Assembly: GCA_034111875.1 (NCBI GenBank)
Contig: JAWUWK010000062.1
Location: 1 to 64,000, forward strand
Source of the DNA: Rs1 sp034111875
GTDB taxonomy: Bacteria > Pseudomonadota > Gammaproteobacteria > Pseudomonadales > Balneatricaceae
DNA length: 64,000 nt
Direction of reading: 5' to 3'
Program-made: the position numbers and the translations under genes
Part shown: piece by piece, positions 18,003 to 26,980 of the stretch
How positions within the stretch are numbered: the first letter of the stretch is position 1
Layout: the number at the start of each line of letters is the position of its first letter
The notes under the pieces: model-generated
What the model was told of the DNA's origin: nothing
The model's database searches: none
What the model saw: only the letters and a program-made list of their open reading frames with translations

Positions 18003-18647
18003 TTGGCCAATAGTAGTATTACCCAGTTAATGATGGAGCGTTTTAGAGGTTATCTGCCGGTTGTTATCGATGTTGAAACAGCTGGATTTAACTGCCGAAC
18101 AGATGCTCTACTTGAAATTGCCGCTGTAACATTGACAATGGATGAGCAAGGCTACCTTATTGTTGATCAAAGCTTTGATGCTAATGTGGAGCCTTTTGAG
18201 GGAGCTAACTTAGAACAGTCTGCGTTGGATTTCACTGGTATTGATCCACAAGACCCCAATAGAGGGGCTGTCTCTGAAGAAAAAGCAATGGAAATGATCT
18301 TTAAAGCCGTGAGAAAAGCTGTTAAAGCTCATGGCTGCAAACGGGCTATATTAGTCGGCCACAATGCCTCTTTTGATCACGGGTTTGTGATGCAAGCGGC
18401 CGAGCGCTGTGAATTGAAACGCAATCCATTCCATCCTTTTTCTACTTTTGATACTGCTACGCTATCGGGGTTGGCATACGGCCAGACGGTCTTGGCGCGG
18501 GGTTGTGAAATAGCCGGTATTCCATTTGACGGTAAGCAAGCGCACTCTGCATTATACGATACAGAAAAAACAGCAGATTTATTTTGTTCTATAGTGAATA
18601 GATGGAAAGACTTAGGTGGTTGGGATATGGTCCTAGATTATCAATAA
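18003..18647 (+). CDS. rnt: Ribonuclease T
   Basis: DEDD-family 3' exoribonuclease that trims tRNA and other stable RNA ends. The 214 residues show VIDVETAGF (first Asp and Glu, about residues 23-31), GHNASFDHGF (Asp) and HSALYDTEKTADLF (His and last Asp) in DEDDh order. The start is a TTG at 18003, supported by AAGGA ending 8 bases before it; the next ATG (residue 10) would cut into the conserved N-terminus. It is followed 31 bases later by motY. Confidence 0.93.
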   Translation: MANSSITQLMMERFRGYLPVVIDVETAGFNCRTDALLEIAAVTLTMDEQGYLIVDQSFDANVEPFEGANLEQSALDFTGIDPQDPNRGAVSEEKAMEMIFKAVRKAVKAHGCKRAILVGHNASFDHGFVMQAAERCELKRNPFHPFSTFDTATLSGLAYGQTVLARGCEIAGIPFDGKQAHSALYDTEKTADLFCSIVNRWKDLGGWDMVLDYQ

Positions 18648-18678
18648 TAGATTAGTTAACGTCTGTTAGGAAAGCCAA

Positions 18679-19545
18679 GTGGGTGTCGAAATGACTGCAA
18701 AAATCAAATTGTTGCTAATGCTAACTTTGAGTGTCACGCTCAATGTAGCCCACGCTATTACTTTTAGAGCATCCATTGATGAGTCTGAATGGGTGCTCGA
18801 ATCCTCTAAGTTTGAATGTAAACTATCTCAGGATATTCCCGCTTTTGGAATTGGTGAGTTTCTTCACGAGGCAGGGGTCGAACCGCTTTTTACTTTAAAG
18901 CCAACGCAGAGATTAGCCATCAAGCGTAAAGCAACACTGGTCGTTGAAGCATCGCCTTGGCAACCAGGCATAGCGACGTCGGTGATTGGCTCTTTAGAAG
19001 CTGATCGTGTACTAAAAACCAATGCAGCCTACGCTGGTCAAATGTTAGTGTCACTCTATAAGGGAATGTCGCCGACTTTTACTGTTGATCGCTGGATGAA
19101 TTCAGAAGATCAGCTAAGAGTTGCTCTATCAGCTGCAAATTTTAAAGCCGCTTACAATGACTATATAACCTGTGTCGCTGGGCTTCTGCCTGCGAACTAT
19201 CGTCAAGTTGCTCGCACGGCGGTATTGTTTCCACCCGCTGCTTGGGCGCTTTCTGATGCAACTCGTGAGCGTTTGGAACTTATTGCCTTTTATATACAAG
19301 AAGACAAAAGTGTTAGTGCTATTTATATCGACGGTCATTCCGATAGTGGTGGTCGTCGATTGTTAAACAGAGATTTATCTAAGCAGCGTGCAGAAGAAGT
19401 CACTAACTATTTAGTCTCACTCGGTGTTGATGAATCTATGATAACCACTAGATACCATGGTGAAAGATATCCTGTTGTACCTAATACTTCCAAGACTAAC
19501 CGCGCGCGAAATAGACGTGTGACCATTCGGTTGGATAAAGAATAA
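18679..19545 (+). CDS. motY: MotY-like OmpA-domain flagellar protein
   Basis: A 288-residue periplasmic protein. The signal peptide ends at about AHA (residue 26). The N-terminal MotY domain includes FECKLSQDIPAFG and VEASPWQPG. The C-terminal OmpA-type peptidoglycan-binding domain contains IYIDGHSDSGGRRLLNRDLSKQRAEEV and NRARNRRVTI. In Vibrio and Pseudomonas MotY helps form the T ring around the flagellar basal body. The start is a GTG at 18679, with AGGAAA 5 bases before it; an ATG 12 bases in has poorer spacing. The rnt-motY pairing matches Pseudomonas. Confidence 0.85.
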   Translation: MGVEMTAKIKLLLMLTLSVTLNVAHAITFRASIDESEWVLESSKFECKLSQDIPAFGIGEFLHEAGVEPLFTLKPTQRLAIKRKATLVVEASPWQPGIATSVIGSLEADRVLKTNAAYAGQMLVSLYKGMSPTFTVDRWMNSEDQLRVALSAANFKAAYNDYITCVAGLLPANYRQVARTAVLFPPAAWALSDATRERLELIAFYIQEDKSVSAIYIDGHSDSGGRRLLNRDLSKQRAEEVTNYLVSLGVDESMITTRYHGERYPVVPNTSKTNRARNRRVTIRLDKE

Positions 19546-19737
19546 AGTGCATATAATCTGTTGTATTTTAACCTAGTTATTCAGCACTCTCGAACATTAC
19601 TTTTTTCGAGTTAAGAGTATCTAGTATTGTTTACCATTAACGGCTATTCATCGTGGCTTATTTCTAAGCGCTATGTATTAATGCCCGTATTTTAATTTAT
19701 AACCTGAAAATTGCAGGTTTTGTGTGGAGTTGGATCA

Positions 19738-20961
19738 ATGTCCGATATTAAAAAGGTTGTCCTTGCGTATTCTGGCGGTTTAGATACGTCCGTGATAGTT
19801 CGTTGGTTACAGGAAACTTATCACTGTGAAGTCGTTACGTTTACGGCTGATCTTGGCCAAGGTGAGGAAGTTGAGCCAGCACGGGCTAAAGCTGAAGCTT
19901 TAGGCGTCAAAGAAATTTATATTGATGATCTGCGTGAAGAATTTGTTCGCGACTTCGTATTCCCCATGTTTCGTGCCAATACCGTATACGAAGGAGAATA
20001 TTTGCTCGGTACTTCTATAGCGCGACCTTTAATTTCAAAGCGTTTGATTGAAATTGCTAATGAAACAGGTGCCGATGCTATTTCCCATGGTGCGACGGGT
20101 AAGGGTAATGATCAAGTTAGATTTGAGCTTGGTGCTTATGCACTTAAACCTGGCGTTGAGATTATTGCACCTTGGCGCGAATGGGATCTCAGTTCACGTG
20201 AGTCTTTAATGGCGTATTGTGAAAACCACGACATCGAAGTTGATTACGCAAAGAATAAGAAGAAATCGCCTTATTCTATGGATGCTAATTTATTACATAT
20301 ATCCTACGAATCGGGAATTTTAGAAGACCCTTGGGTAGAAGCGGAAGAAGAGATGTGGAGGTGGTCTGTATCGCCTGAAGCCGCACCTGATGTCGCTCGG
20401 TATATTGAACTAAGCTATGAAAAAGGTGACATTGTTGCTATTGATGGCCAGGTAATGTCACCCGCCACGGTACTGGAAAGTTTAAACCAAATTGGTGGTG
20501 AAAACGGCGTGGGTCGCTTAGATATTGTTGAAAATCGCTATGTCGGTATGAAGGCGCGCGGTTGTTATGAAACACCGGGTGGCAGCATTATGTTAAAAGC
20601 CCATCGCGCGATCGAGTCTATCACCTTAGACCGCGAAGCCGCTCACCTTAAAGATGAGTTGATGCCACGCTATGCGAAGCTTATTTACAATGGTTTTTGG
20701 TGGTCTGAAGAGCGTAAGATGCTCCAGCAGTCTATTGATTATAGCCAGCGCCACGTCAATGGTGACGTTAGACTTAAACTCTACAAAGGTAATATTAGTG
20801 TTGTGGGGCGTCGCTCTGATAATAGCTTATTCGATGAGGCGATTGCAACGATGGAAGATGATGCTGGCTCATACAATCAGCAAGACGCTGAAGGTTTTAT
20901 TAAATTAAATGCCCTTAGAATGCGCATCGCGGCTTCCAAAGGTAGAACACTTTTAGATTAA
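19738..20961 (+). CDS. argG: Argininosuccinate synthase
   Basis: ATP-dependent joining of citrulline and aspartate in arginine synthesis. The protein has 407 residues. AYSGGLDTSVIVRWL (ATP-binding P-loop-like motif) lies at about residues 10-24, GATGKGNDQVRFELG near 117-131, YSMDANLLHIS near 185 and GRRSDNSLFDEAIATME near the C-terminus. I use the ATG at 19738, preceded by GGAG at a proper distance, rather than a TTG 27 bases earlier. It stands alone with 192 bases upstream. Confidence 0.96.
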   Translation: MSDIKKVVLAYSGGLDTSVIVRWLQETYHCEVVTFTADLGQGEEVEPARAKAEALGVKEIYIDDLREEFVRDFVFPMFRANTVYEGEYLLGTSIARPLISKRLIEIANETGADAISHGATGKGNDQVRFELGAYALKPGVEIIAPWREWDLSSRESLMAYCENHDIEVDYAKNKKKSPYSMDANLLHISYESGILEDPWVEAEEEMWRWSVSPEAAPDVARYIELSYEKGDIVAIDGQVMSPATVLESLNQIGGENGVGRLDIVENRYVGMKARGCYETPGGSIMLKAHRAIESITLDREAAHLKDELMPRYAKLIYNGFWWSEERKMLQQSIDYSQRHVNGDVRLKLYKGNISVVGRRSDNSLFDEAIATMEDDAGSYNQQDAEGFIKLNALRMRIAASKGRTLLD

Positions 20962-21240
20962 ATGTTAATCCTAATGTTATTTTTCTATTGTCTATGTTAA
21001 GTCTTCGCATATTGGTTCAACCGTTTGATTAAAAAAATTATAAAACTTAATTTGTGGCCGATAGCGCCTAGGTGGATTATAGTGTGCTAAAGTTATGGTG
21101 AGTGCTGATACTGCATAAGCTAAGCACACCTAGAACTGAGAATGTTGGGACGATGAACAAAAGGCTAATCATACAAATTCAAAATACATAGCTATAAAAA
21201 TTAATCTTTACCTTAGGCTAGTCAATAAGAGAATTAATTA

Positions 21241-21609
21241 TTATAAAAGTGAGTCGTCTTCTGATAGGAAAGTTGAAGTGAGTTCTTCAGTATCGGGTTT
21301 TGTTCTGGAATTCTTTTGTAGCAGAGATCTGACCACTCGACGTGAAAGCAGCTTTTTCTGCGCTTCATTAGGCAACTCGGTGAACATGATGATGTTTTTT
21401 TTAACTAACAGGTCTACTAAATCGTCCAAGATTCGCGCGATAGTAATATCTGATTCATCTAAGAAAGAGTCAGGGGAAAAATCCTCGTTATGCATAGAGA
21501 AAAACTCTCTAATATCAGGATGATTAATATCGATAGCTTCCGCTGAGTTTGAGGCATTGTCTGAAACACTAACGACCTTGCCTTCTGAATTGCGTGTTGC
21601 ATATAACAT
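21241..21609 (-). CDS. Conserved hypothetical protein beside the type I secretion genes
   Basis: A 122-residue acidic, soluble protein: MLYATRNSEGKVVSVSD, then INHPDIREFF, then ARILDDLVDLLVKKNIIMFTELPNEAQKKLLSRR. This pattern occurs in Vibrio and related bacteria in small proteins misleadingly named 'tryptophan synthase subunit beta-like'. There is no signal peptide and no catalytic motif. It is divergent from the secretion ATPase gene by about 56 bases, so the two may share a control region. Function unknown. Confidence 0.65.
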   Translation of the reverse strand: MLYATRNSEGKVVSVSDNASNSAEAIDINHPDIREFFSMHNEDFSPDSFLDESDITIARILDDLVDLLVKKNIIMFTELPNEAQKKLLSRRVVRSLLQKNSRTKPDTEELTSTFLSEDDSLL

Positions 21610-21665
21610 GGTTGTAACTCGTCTGTATAGGATGGATTACCTGACATTATGTAGAAAAATTGGAA

Positions 21666-23795
21666 ATGGTCAAGGAAATGGATGTAATACAAGATCCTTT
21701 ATTGAAATGTTTAATGCATTTAACCCAACAAAACCATCGTCCACTTTCGGCGGAGTCCTTAAGAAATGGTTTACCACTTGAAAACAATAGGCTCACCCCG
21801 AAGCTATTTGTCAGAGCGGCTAAAAGAGCGGGTTTTGCTGCGAAGATAGTTCAGCGTGAACTTTTTTCTATTAGCCCGCTAACCTTACCTGCTGTTCTAC
21901 TATTGGAAAATGATGACGCTTGTATCCTACAAGAAATAGACGCTGACACGGGTGAGGGCATTCTTATTTTTCCCGACAGTGGCATGAAAAGAATTACGAT
22001 GCACAGTCTCGCTGAGCAATATTCAGGGGTAGCCATATATCTTAATCTGGAGTATCACTTTACTGAGCGTATCTCCAGGGTATTAGATCAAAAAGAAGGC
22101 CATTGGTTTTGGGGGACAATATGGCGTTCTGCAAAAATCTATCGCGATGTCTTAATCGCCTCTTTTTTGATAAATTTATTTGTACTTGCAAACCCATTAT
22201 TCGTCATGAACGTTTATGATAGGGTCGTGCCTAATTCAGCAATAGAGACATTATGGGTGCTGGCGATAGGTGTGTTTGTGGTTTATTCCTTTGACTTTGG
22301 TTTGAAGATGCTAAGGGCCTACTTCTTGGAAATAGCGGGTAAAAAAGCCGATATTCTGATGTCTTCTATGTTGTTTGAAAAAGTCATGAGTATGCAGTAT
22401 GCGCATATGCCGAAGTCAGTAGGATCCTTTGCCAGCAATTTACGCGAATTTGAGAGTATTCGCGGCTTCTTAAGCTCTACTACGACAACTATTTTAATAG
22501 ATATCCCCTTTGCTATTATTTTCTTGATAGTGTTATTTTTAATTGGAGGCCCTTTGGTATATGTGCCTTTAGTGGCTATTCCGTTCATTATAATTTATTC
22601 AGTTATTGCCAGTAAAAAGCTTAAAGAATCGGTAGAGCAAACCTTTGCGGCTTCAGCGCAAAAAAATTCCACATTAATCGAATGTTTGACAGCCATGGAA
22701 ACGGTAAAAACTCAAAGGGCGTCTTCGGTGCTCCAGTTGCGTTGGGAACAGGCCGAGGGCTTTATTGCAAAGTGGGGTTTGAAAAGTAAAATGATATCAT
22801 CCTCAGTAACAAACTTTGCTGGGTTTGTCACTCAGATCAGTTCGGTTAGCCTCGTTATTCTAGGTGTATATTTAATCTCTGAAAGAGAATTGACCATGGG
22901 GGCCTTAATTGCCGCTAATATCTTATCTGGGCGAGTACTTCAGCCTATGGCTCAATTAACCGGTCTGATCACTAGTTTCTTCCAATCGAAGACTGCATTA
23001 AATTCTTTAAATCAAATCATGTCATTACCGGACGAGCATGCGGAGGGGAAAAATTATGTACATAGACCTGATTTGCATGGCAGCATCGATTTTAAATCGG
23101 TCAAATTTAGCTACCCAGAATCTGAACAAGTCTCTTTAGATAAAATTGATTTTTCAATTAAAGCGGGTGAAAGAGTCGCTTTAATTGGTCGCATTGGTTC
23201 TGGAAAATCGACGGTTGAAAAATTATTGATGGGGCTTTATAAGCCAGATGAGGGGGCTGTGAGGCTGGATGGGATTGATTTGAACCAGATTGATCCTGTT
23301 GATTTGCGTGGTAATATTGGCTATGTTCCCCAAGAGTTAATGTTGTTTGATGGCTCGGTAAGAGAGAATATTATCATGGGTTCTCCTGAAATTGATGATC
23401 AAGCGTTAATCAATGCCGCCAGGGTTTCTGGTGTAGATCAGTTCGTCAATCGTCATCCTCTAGGTTTTGAAATGCCTGTAGGGGAAAGAGGCTCAAAATT
23501 ATCCGGAGGCCAAAAACAAGCCATTGCCATCGCGAGAGCGCTTATACACTCTCCGAATATTTTAATTTTAGATGAACCTACCAATTCTATGGATAATTCC
23601 TCAGAAGATTTTTTGCGCAAACAGCTTAATGAGTATTGTAAAGATAGAACATTGGTTCTAGTTACCCATAAGATGTCACTTTTGTCGCTAGTGGAAAGAA
23701 TCATCGTGATGGATGGAGGCCGTGTTGTTGCAGATGGCCCTAAAGATGTGGTGCTTGATGCGCTCAAACAAGGTCGATTACATATTCAGCGCTGA
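21666..23795 (+). CDS. Type I secretion ABC transporter (LapB/HlyB-like permease-ATPase)
   Basis: About 709 residues. The N-terminal ~130 residues form a C39-like domain without the catalytic Cys, so it should bind rather than cleave its substrate. A six-helix membrane domain follows (about 150-430), then the ATPase: Walker A GRIGSGKST, signature LSGGQKQAIAIARAL, Walker B ILILDEPTNSMD and the H-loop in VTHKMSLL. FVMNVYDRVVPN is typical of the LapB/LssB branch that exports giant RTX adhesins. No clean ribosome binding site picks between ATG 21666, ATG 21678 and TTG 21660. It forms an operon with the adaptor gene 11 bases downstream. Confidence 0.9.
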   Translation: MVKEMDVIQDPLLKCLMHLTQQNHRPLSAESLRNGLPLENNRLTPKLFVRAAKRAGFAAKIVQRELFSISPLTLPAVLLLENDDACILQEIDADTGEGILIFPDSGMKRITMHSLAEQYSGVAIYLNLEYHFTERISRVLDQKEGHWFWGTIWRSAKIYRDVLIASFLINLFVLANPLFVMNVYDRVVPNSAIETLWVLAIGVFVVYSFDFGLKMLRAYFLEIAGKKADILMSSMLFEKVMSMQYAHMPKSVGSFASNLREFESIRGFLSSTTTTILIDIPFAIIFLIVLFLIGGPLVYVPLVAIPFIIIYSVIASKKLKESVEQTFAASAQKNSTLIECLTAMETVKTQRASSVLQLRWEQAEGFIAKWGLKSKMISSSVTNFAGFVTQISSVSLVILGVYLISERELTMGALIAANILSGRVLQPMAQLTGLITSFFQSKTALNSLNQIMSLPDEHAEGKNYVHRPDLHGSIDFKSVKFSYPESEQVSLDKIDFSIKAGERVALIGRIGSGKSTVEKLLMGLYKPDEGAVRLDGIDLNQIDPVDLRGNIGYVPQELMLFDGSVRENIIMGSPEIDDQALINAARVSGVDQFVNRHPLGFEMPVGERGSKLSGGQKQAIAIARALIHSPNILILDEPTNSMDNSSEDFLRKQLNEYCKDRTLVLVTHKMSLLSLVERIIVMDGGRVVADGPKDVVLDALKQGRLHIQR

Positions 23796-23806
23796 GGTTT
23801 TTAAAA

Positions 23807-25132
23807 ATGAGTACTAAAGTAAATAAAAAAGATTTGCACTATATGTCAAGTGTCAGCGAGGCGATGCTTGAACAGGCACCTACAGGAGCTAAGCTGCTAC
23901 TGTGGAGTGTTGCTGTGTTTGTGGTTATAGCCATTACCTGGGCAAGTTGGGCTGAATTAGATGAATTAAGTCGGGGAGAGGGCGAAATAATCCCATCAAA
24001 ACAATTGCAGGTCATTCAAAACTTAGAAGGGGGCATCGTCTCAGAAATCCTGATACAAGAAGGCCAGTTGGTAGAGAAGGGCCAAGTGCTACTAAGAATT
24101 GACGACACTCGTTTTTCTAGTTCATTTAAAGAAAATAAAGTAAGAGAAATAGAACTAACCGCAAAAGCTGTTAGGTTAAGAGCTGAATCTATAGGCGGGG
24201 ATTTTGTTGTGCCCAATGATTTCCCCTTTGGATTCGATTCCCTTATTCAGCAAGAGAAAAGTTTATTTAACGCGCGCAGTAGGGAATTGAAAGCCAATGT
24301 GGCGGTTTTTTCAGAACAATTGCAACAAAAGAAGCAAGAGCTTATTCAAGCAAAAAGTAAGCGCTCACAATTAGCTAGCAGCTACAGTCTTTTGCGACAA
24401 GAGCGGGATTTAACCGCGCCCCTAGTGCGGGATGGGGTTGTATCAGAAGTGGAGTATTTACGTTTAAAACGTCAGGTAGTTGACCTGTCTGGTGAGCTAA
24501 ATAATATTCGCTTGAGCTTACCAAGGATAGAATCATCTCTAGATGAAACACGAGGAATGTTGCAGGAAGTGAAACTGAAATTTCAAAGTATGGCCAGAGG
24601 TGAATTAAATGAAACACTGTCTGAAACCGCCAGGCTGCGAGAAGCATTGACGGGTATGCAGGATAAATTGAGTCGTACTGAAGTGACCTCCCCAGTTAAA
24701 GGCACGATCAAAGAGTTACTGATTAATACTGTTAATGGCGTTGTACAACCAGGTGATGAAATTCTTAATATTATTCCCTGGGAAGACACGCTCTTGGTCG
24801 AGGCAAAGTTACTGCCATCTCATATCGCTAAAGTATTAAAAGGCCAGCCTGCGGTGATTAAAGTGTCTGCATACGACTTTAGTATTTATGGGGGAGTAGA
24901 TGCTATTGTATCCACGGTATCACCGAGTACAGTTTTAAATGAAAAAGGAGAACCTTTCTATATTGTCAGATTAACTACTGCTAAGCCCTATATAGAGAAA
25001 GATAATAAGAGGCTGCCTTTAATTGCGGGTATGACGGTATCGGTGGATATTTTAACGGGTAAAAAAACCGTCATGGATTATCTGTTAAAACCCATTCTGA
25101 AAGCGAGACAAAGTGCTTTAACAGAAAGATAA
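23807..25132 (+). CDS. Type I secretion membrane-fusion protein (HlyD/LapC-like)
   Basis: A 441-residue inner-membrane-anchored adaptor with one membrane helix (about 30-50). A lipoyl-like half motif ELDELSRGEGEIIPSKQLQVIQNLEGGIV follows, then a long coiled coil (about 150-280) rich in Gln, Glu and Lys. The second half ends in VTSPVKGTIKELLINTVNGVVQPGDEIL and a beta-barrel with GMTVSVDILTGKKTV. It would bridge the ABC transporter and the TolC-like channel. GAGG lies about 9 bases before the ATG. It is the last gene before a 1.2-kb decayed gap. Confidence 0.9.
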   Translation: MSTKVNKKDLHYMSSVSEAMLEQAPTGAKLLLWSVAVFVVIAITWASWAELDELSRGEGEIIPSKQLQVIQNLEGGIVSEILIQEGQLVEKGQVLLRIDDTRFSSSFKENKVREIELTAKAVRLRAESIGGDFVVPNDFPFGFDSLIQQEKSLFNARSRELKANVAVFSEQLQQKKQELIQAKSKRSQLASSYSLLRQERDLTAPLVRDGVVSEVEYLRLKRQVVDLSGELNNIRLSLPRIESSLDETRGMLQEVKLKFQSMARGELNETLSETARLREALTGMQDKLSRTEVTSPVKGTIKELLINTVNGVVQPGDEILNIIPWEDTLLVEAKLLPSHIAKVLKGQPAVIKVSAYDFSIYGGVDAIVSTVSPSTVLNEKGEPFYIVRLTTAKPYIEKDNKRLPLIAGMTVSVDILTGKKTVMDYLLKPILKARQSALTER

Positions 25133-26329
25133 GTATAATTGTTTTCAATTGCAGACATCTTAAATCCCAGATGACAGCAATAACAGATACAAATATTTGC
25201 TGTTAATACATCAATAGGGCTCATATAGTTTATGCTTATAGTGGGACGGATATTAATTAAATATGCCGCACATATTATGGTGTTTTATGACCATGATGTT
25301 ACCGCCATTTTTCGGGAAACACCTAGACAGCAAACCATTAATTTTCTCACTCAGCGCCTTGTCCATAAGTAGTATAGCTTAGTAAAGAATGCCTTACATT
25401 TAATGGCTTTCGCTGGATTCTGAGCAAAGTTCTGTGACGATTTAACTTGGTTTATTCTTAAACGGGCAGATTGACAACGTTTTAATTAGCCGTTCGGCCA
25501 TTGTGAAAGATGCCTATCCTGACAGTAAAGGTGTGATTTCATAAATGACTGAGTTCTTTATTATTCATGATTTGAGAGGGTACGCCAATATCTGTTCTAT
25601 TTTGCATAAGTTTACACTTTCCTGATAACGGCACGCTTCAATAAAATGTACCTTTCTAGGATGTCAATTTCCTTTGCTCTGAGAGTTTCTGTGCTACTTT
25701 AGGATTGTAACCATCGGCGGATTTGTTCCTACTTATCGCCCTAGAAATAGTACTCAAATGCACGCCTACATCGGTGGCAATATCTGTTAAACTAATCCTT
25801 GCTTTATATAAACCTGAAATATGGTATCTTTGCTCCTGAGTGGGCTGTTGGTAAAGTTTGTTGTGTGCATTCATAACAGATACATAATTTTTATGTGATA
25901 ACTGGAATTATGGCTTCAGCTCACTCACTTCTCAATTTTTTTGTCTGTTGCACTTATTGTATTACTCCAGCACAGCTCTGGTAATCCCCTCTTAAAAATG
26001 GGAGTATTACCATATGAGTTACATGTATTGGTTTTTCATCCGATCACATCTGCGCATTGTGTAGGCTTTTTAAGCATATAAACAACTAACGTTCTTGCAT
26101 ATACTCGATGCTTAGATTATTCTCACAACATCAAGCTGAATGTAATATAAATATATATGGGTTATGTGACCAATACAAAAAAATGCAGAATAAATGCTTT
26201 TAGGACAAGGTTATTATAAGATTTATTGTTTGAATAGAGCCAGACTGTAACTTTTTAGATTATTTTGAATAGTTCTTCTTTAGAAGTGCATTAATAATGC
26301 TATTATGGGATGAATATAAATAGAAGTAG
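25133..26329. other. 1.2-kb gap inside the secretion locus, mostly decayed DNA
   Basis: Apart from the IS30 fragment at 25656-25874, there is no credible gene. A short frame at 25232-25372 (start MLIVGRILIKYAAH, end TQRLVHK) and another fragment ending in AYPDSKGVIS near 25544 read like gene tails, but have no recognisable family. The region is AT-rich, with hairpin-like GGTAAT/ATTACC arms near 25980-26013. The last 100 bases should hold the promoter of the LuxR-type regulator. The DNA looks like the scar of inserted and lost material. Confidence 0.5.
25656..25874 (-). pseudogene. N-terminal remnant of an IS30-family transposase
   Basis: A 72-residue frame begins MNAHNKLYQQPTQEQRYHIS and contains TDIATDVGVHLSTISRAISRN. 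This is the helix-turn-helix that opens IS30-family transposases, which are normally over 300 residues with a DDE catalytic domain. The frame stops after SEQRKLTS, and I find no catalytic part on either strand downstream. TGTTGCACTTATTG near 25944 could be what remains of a terminal repeat, but I cannot confirm this. It shows that a mobile element once entered the secretion locus. Confidence 0.65.
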
Positions 26330-26947
26330 ATGATGAAATTATACATATTAACGTCTAGAGATAATGTAAAGAAGCGTTGGATTGATATTTCACAGGGTAA
26401 AACTCCAAAGAGTATAGAAACCAATGATCTCAGTGGCATTGATTTTAGCTCTGAATGCTGTCTGCTAATACATTTAGATTCATTAAGTAAGGATCAAATT
26501 ACCTTACTATGTACTTATTGGAATAAAGTTAATTTAATAGGTTTTTCTGATAACCCTAATGATACGCAAGGTATTGAATTATTACTCAGAGGTTTTAAAG
26601 GTTATATCAATACTTTTGTGACCCATACTATTTTCAATCAGTTGTTGGAATCAGTGTTAGGCGGCGATATTTGGGCTGGAACAAGCATAGTACAAAAAAT
26701 GTTAAAGCGCCTTTTGCAGCAGTCCAAGAACAATAAAAGTGCCCCAGTGGATACTAGTGAGTTCGGTTTGAGTGAGCGCGAACAAGAAACAGTCGACATT
26801 TTGATTACTGGTGCCAGCAATAAAGAAATTGCTCGAAAGTTAGACATAACCGAGAGAACAGTAAAGGCCCATGTGAGCGCTATTCTGCGAAAAACAGAGA
26901 CGTTCGATCGGGTCTCATTAATAATTAAACTAAAAGATGGTAATTAG
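26330..26947 (+). CDS. LuxR/CsgD-type transcriptional regulator in the secretion locus
   Basis: A 205-residue protein. The C-terminal LuxR helix-turn-helix (about 140-203) is clear: LSEREQETVDILITGASNKEIARKLDITERTVKAHVSAIL. The N-terminal ~125 residues resemble a receiver fold but lack an obvious acidic pocket and phospho-acceptor context, as in CsgD-like pseudo-receivers. It sits 33 bases before the TolC-like gene on the same strand. It is thus well placed to control the adhesin export genes or biofilm formation. Two ATGs (26330, 26333) are equally possible. Confidence 0.8.
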   Translation: MMKLYILTSRDNVKKRWIDISQGKTPKSIETNDLSGIDFSSECCLLIHLDSLSKDQITLLCTYWNKVNLIGFSDNPNDTQGIELLLRGFKGYINTFVTHTIFNQLLESVLGGDIWAGTSIVQKMLKRLLQQSKNNKSAPVDTSEFGLSEREQETVDILITGASNKEIARKLDITERTVKAHVSAILRKTETFDRVSLIIKLKDGN

Positions 26948-26980
26948 CTGAGAGTTTTTAGTCATAATGGAGATAAGGAA

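Noticed and set aside
25179..25884. 12-base direct repeat ATAACAGATACA flanking the IS30 remnant region (25180-25191 and 25873-25884)
   Set aside because: IS30 elements make short (2-3 base) target duplications, and a chance 12-base match over this distance in AT-rich DNA is not rare enough to claim.
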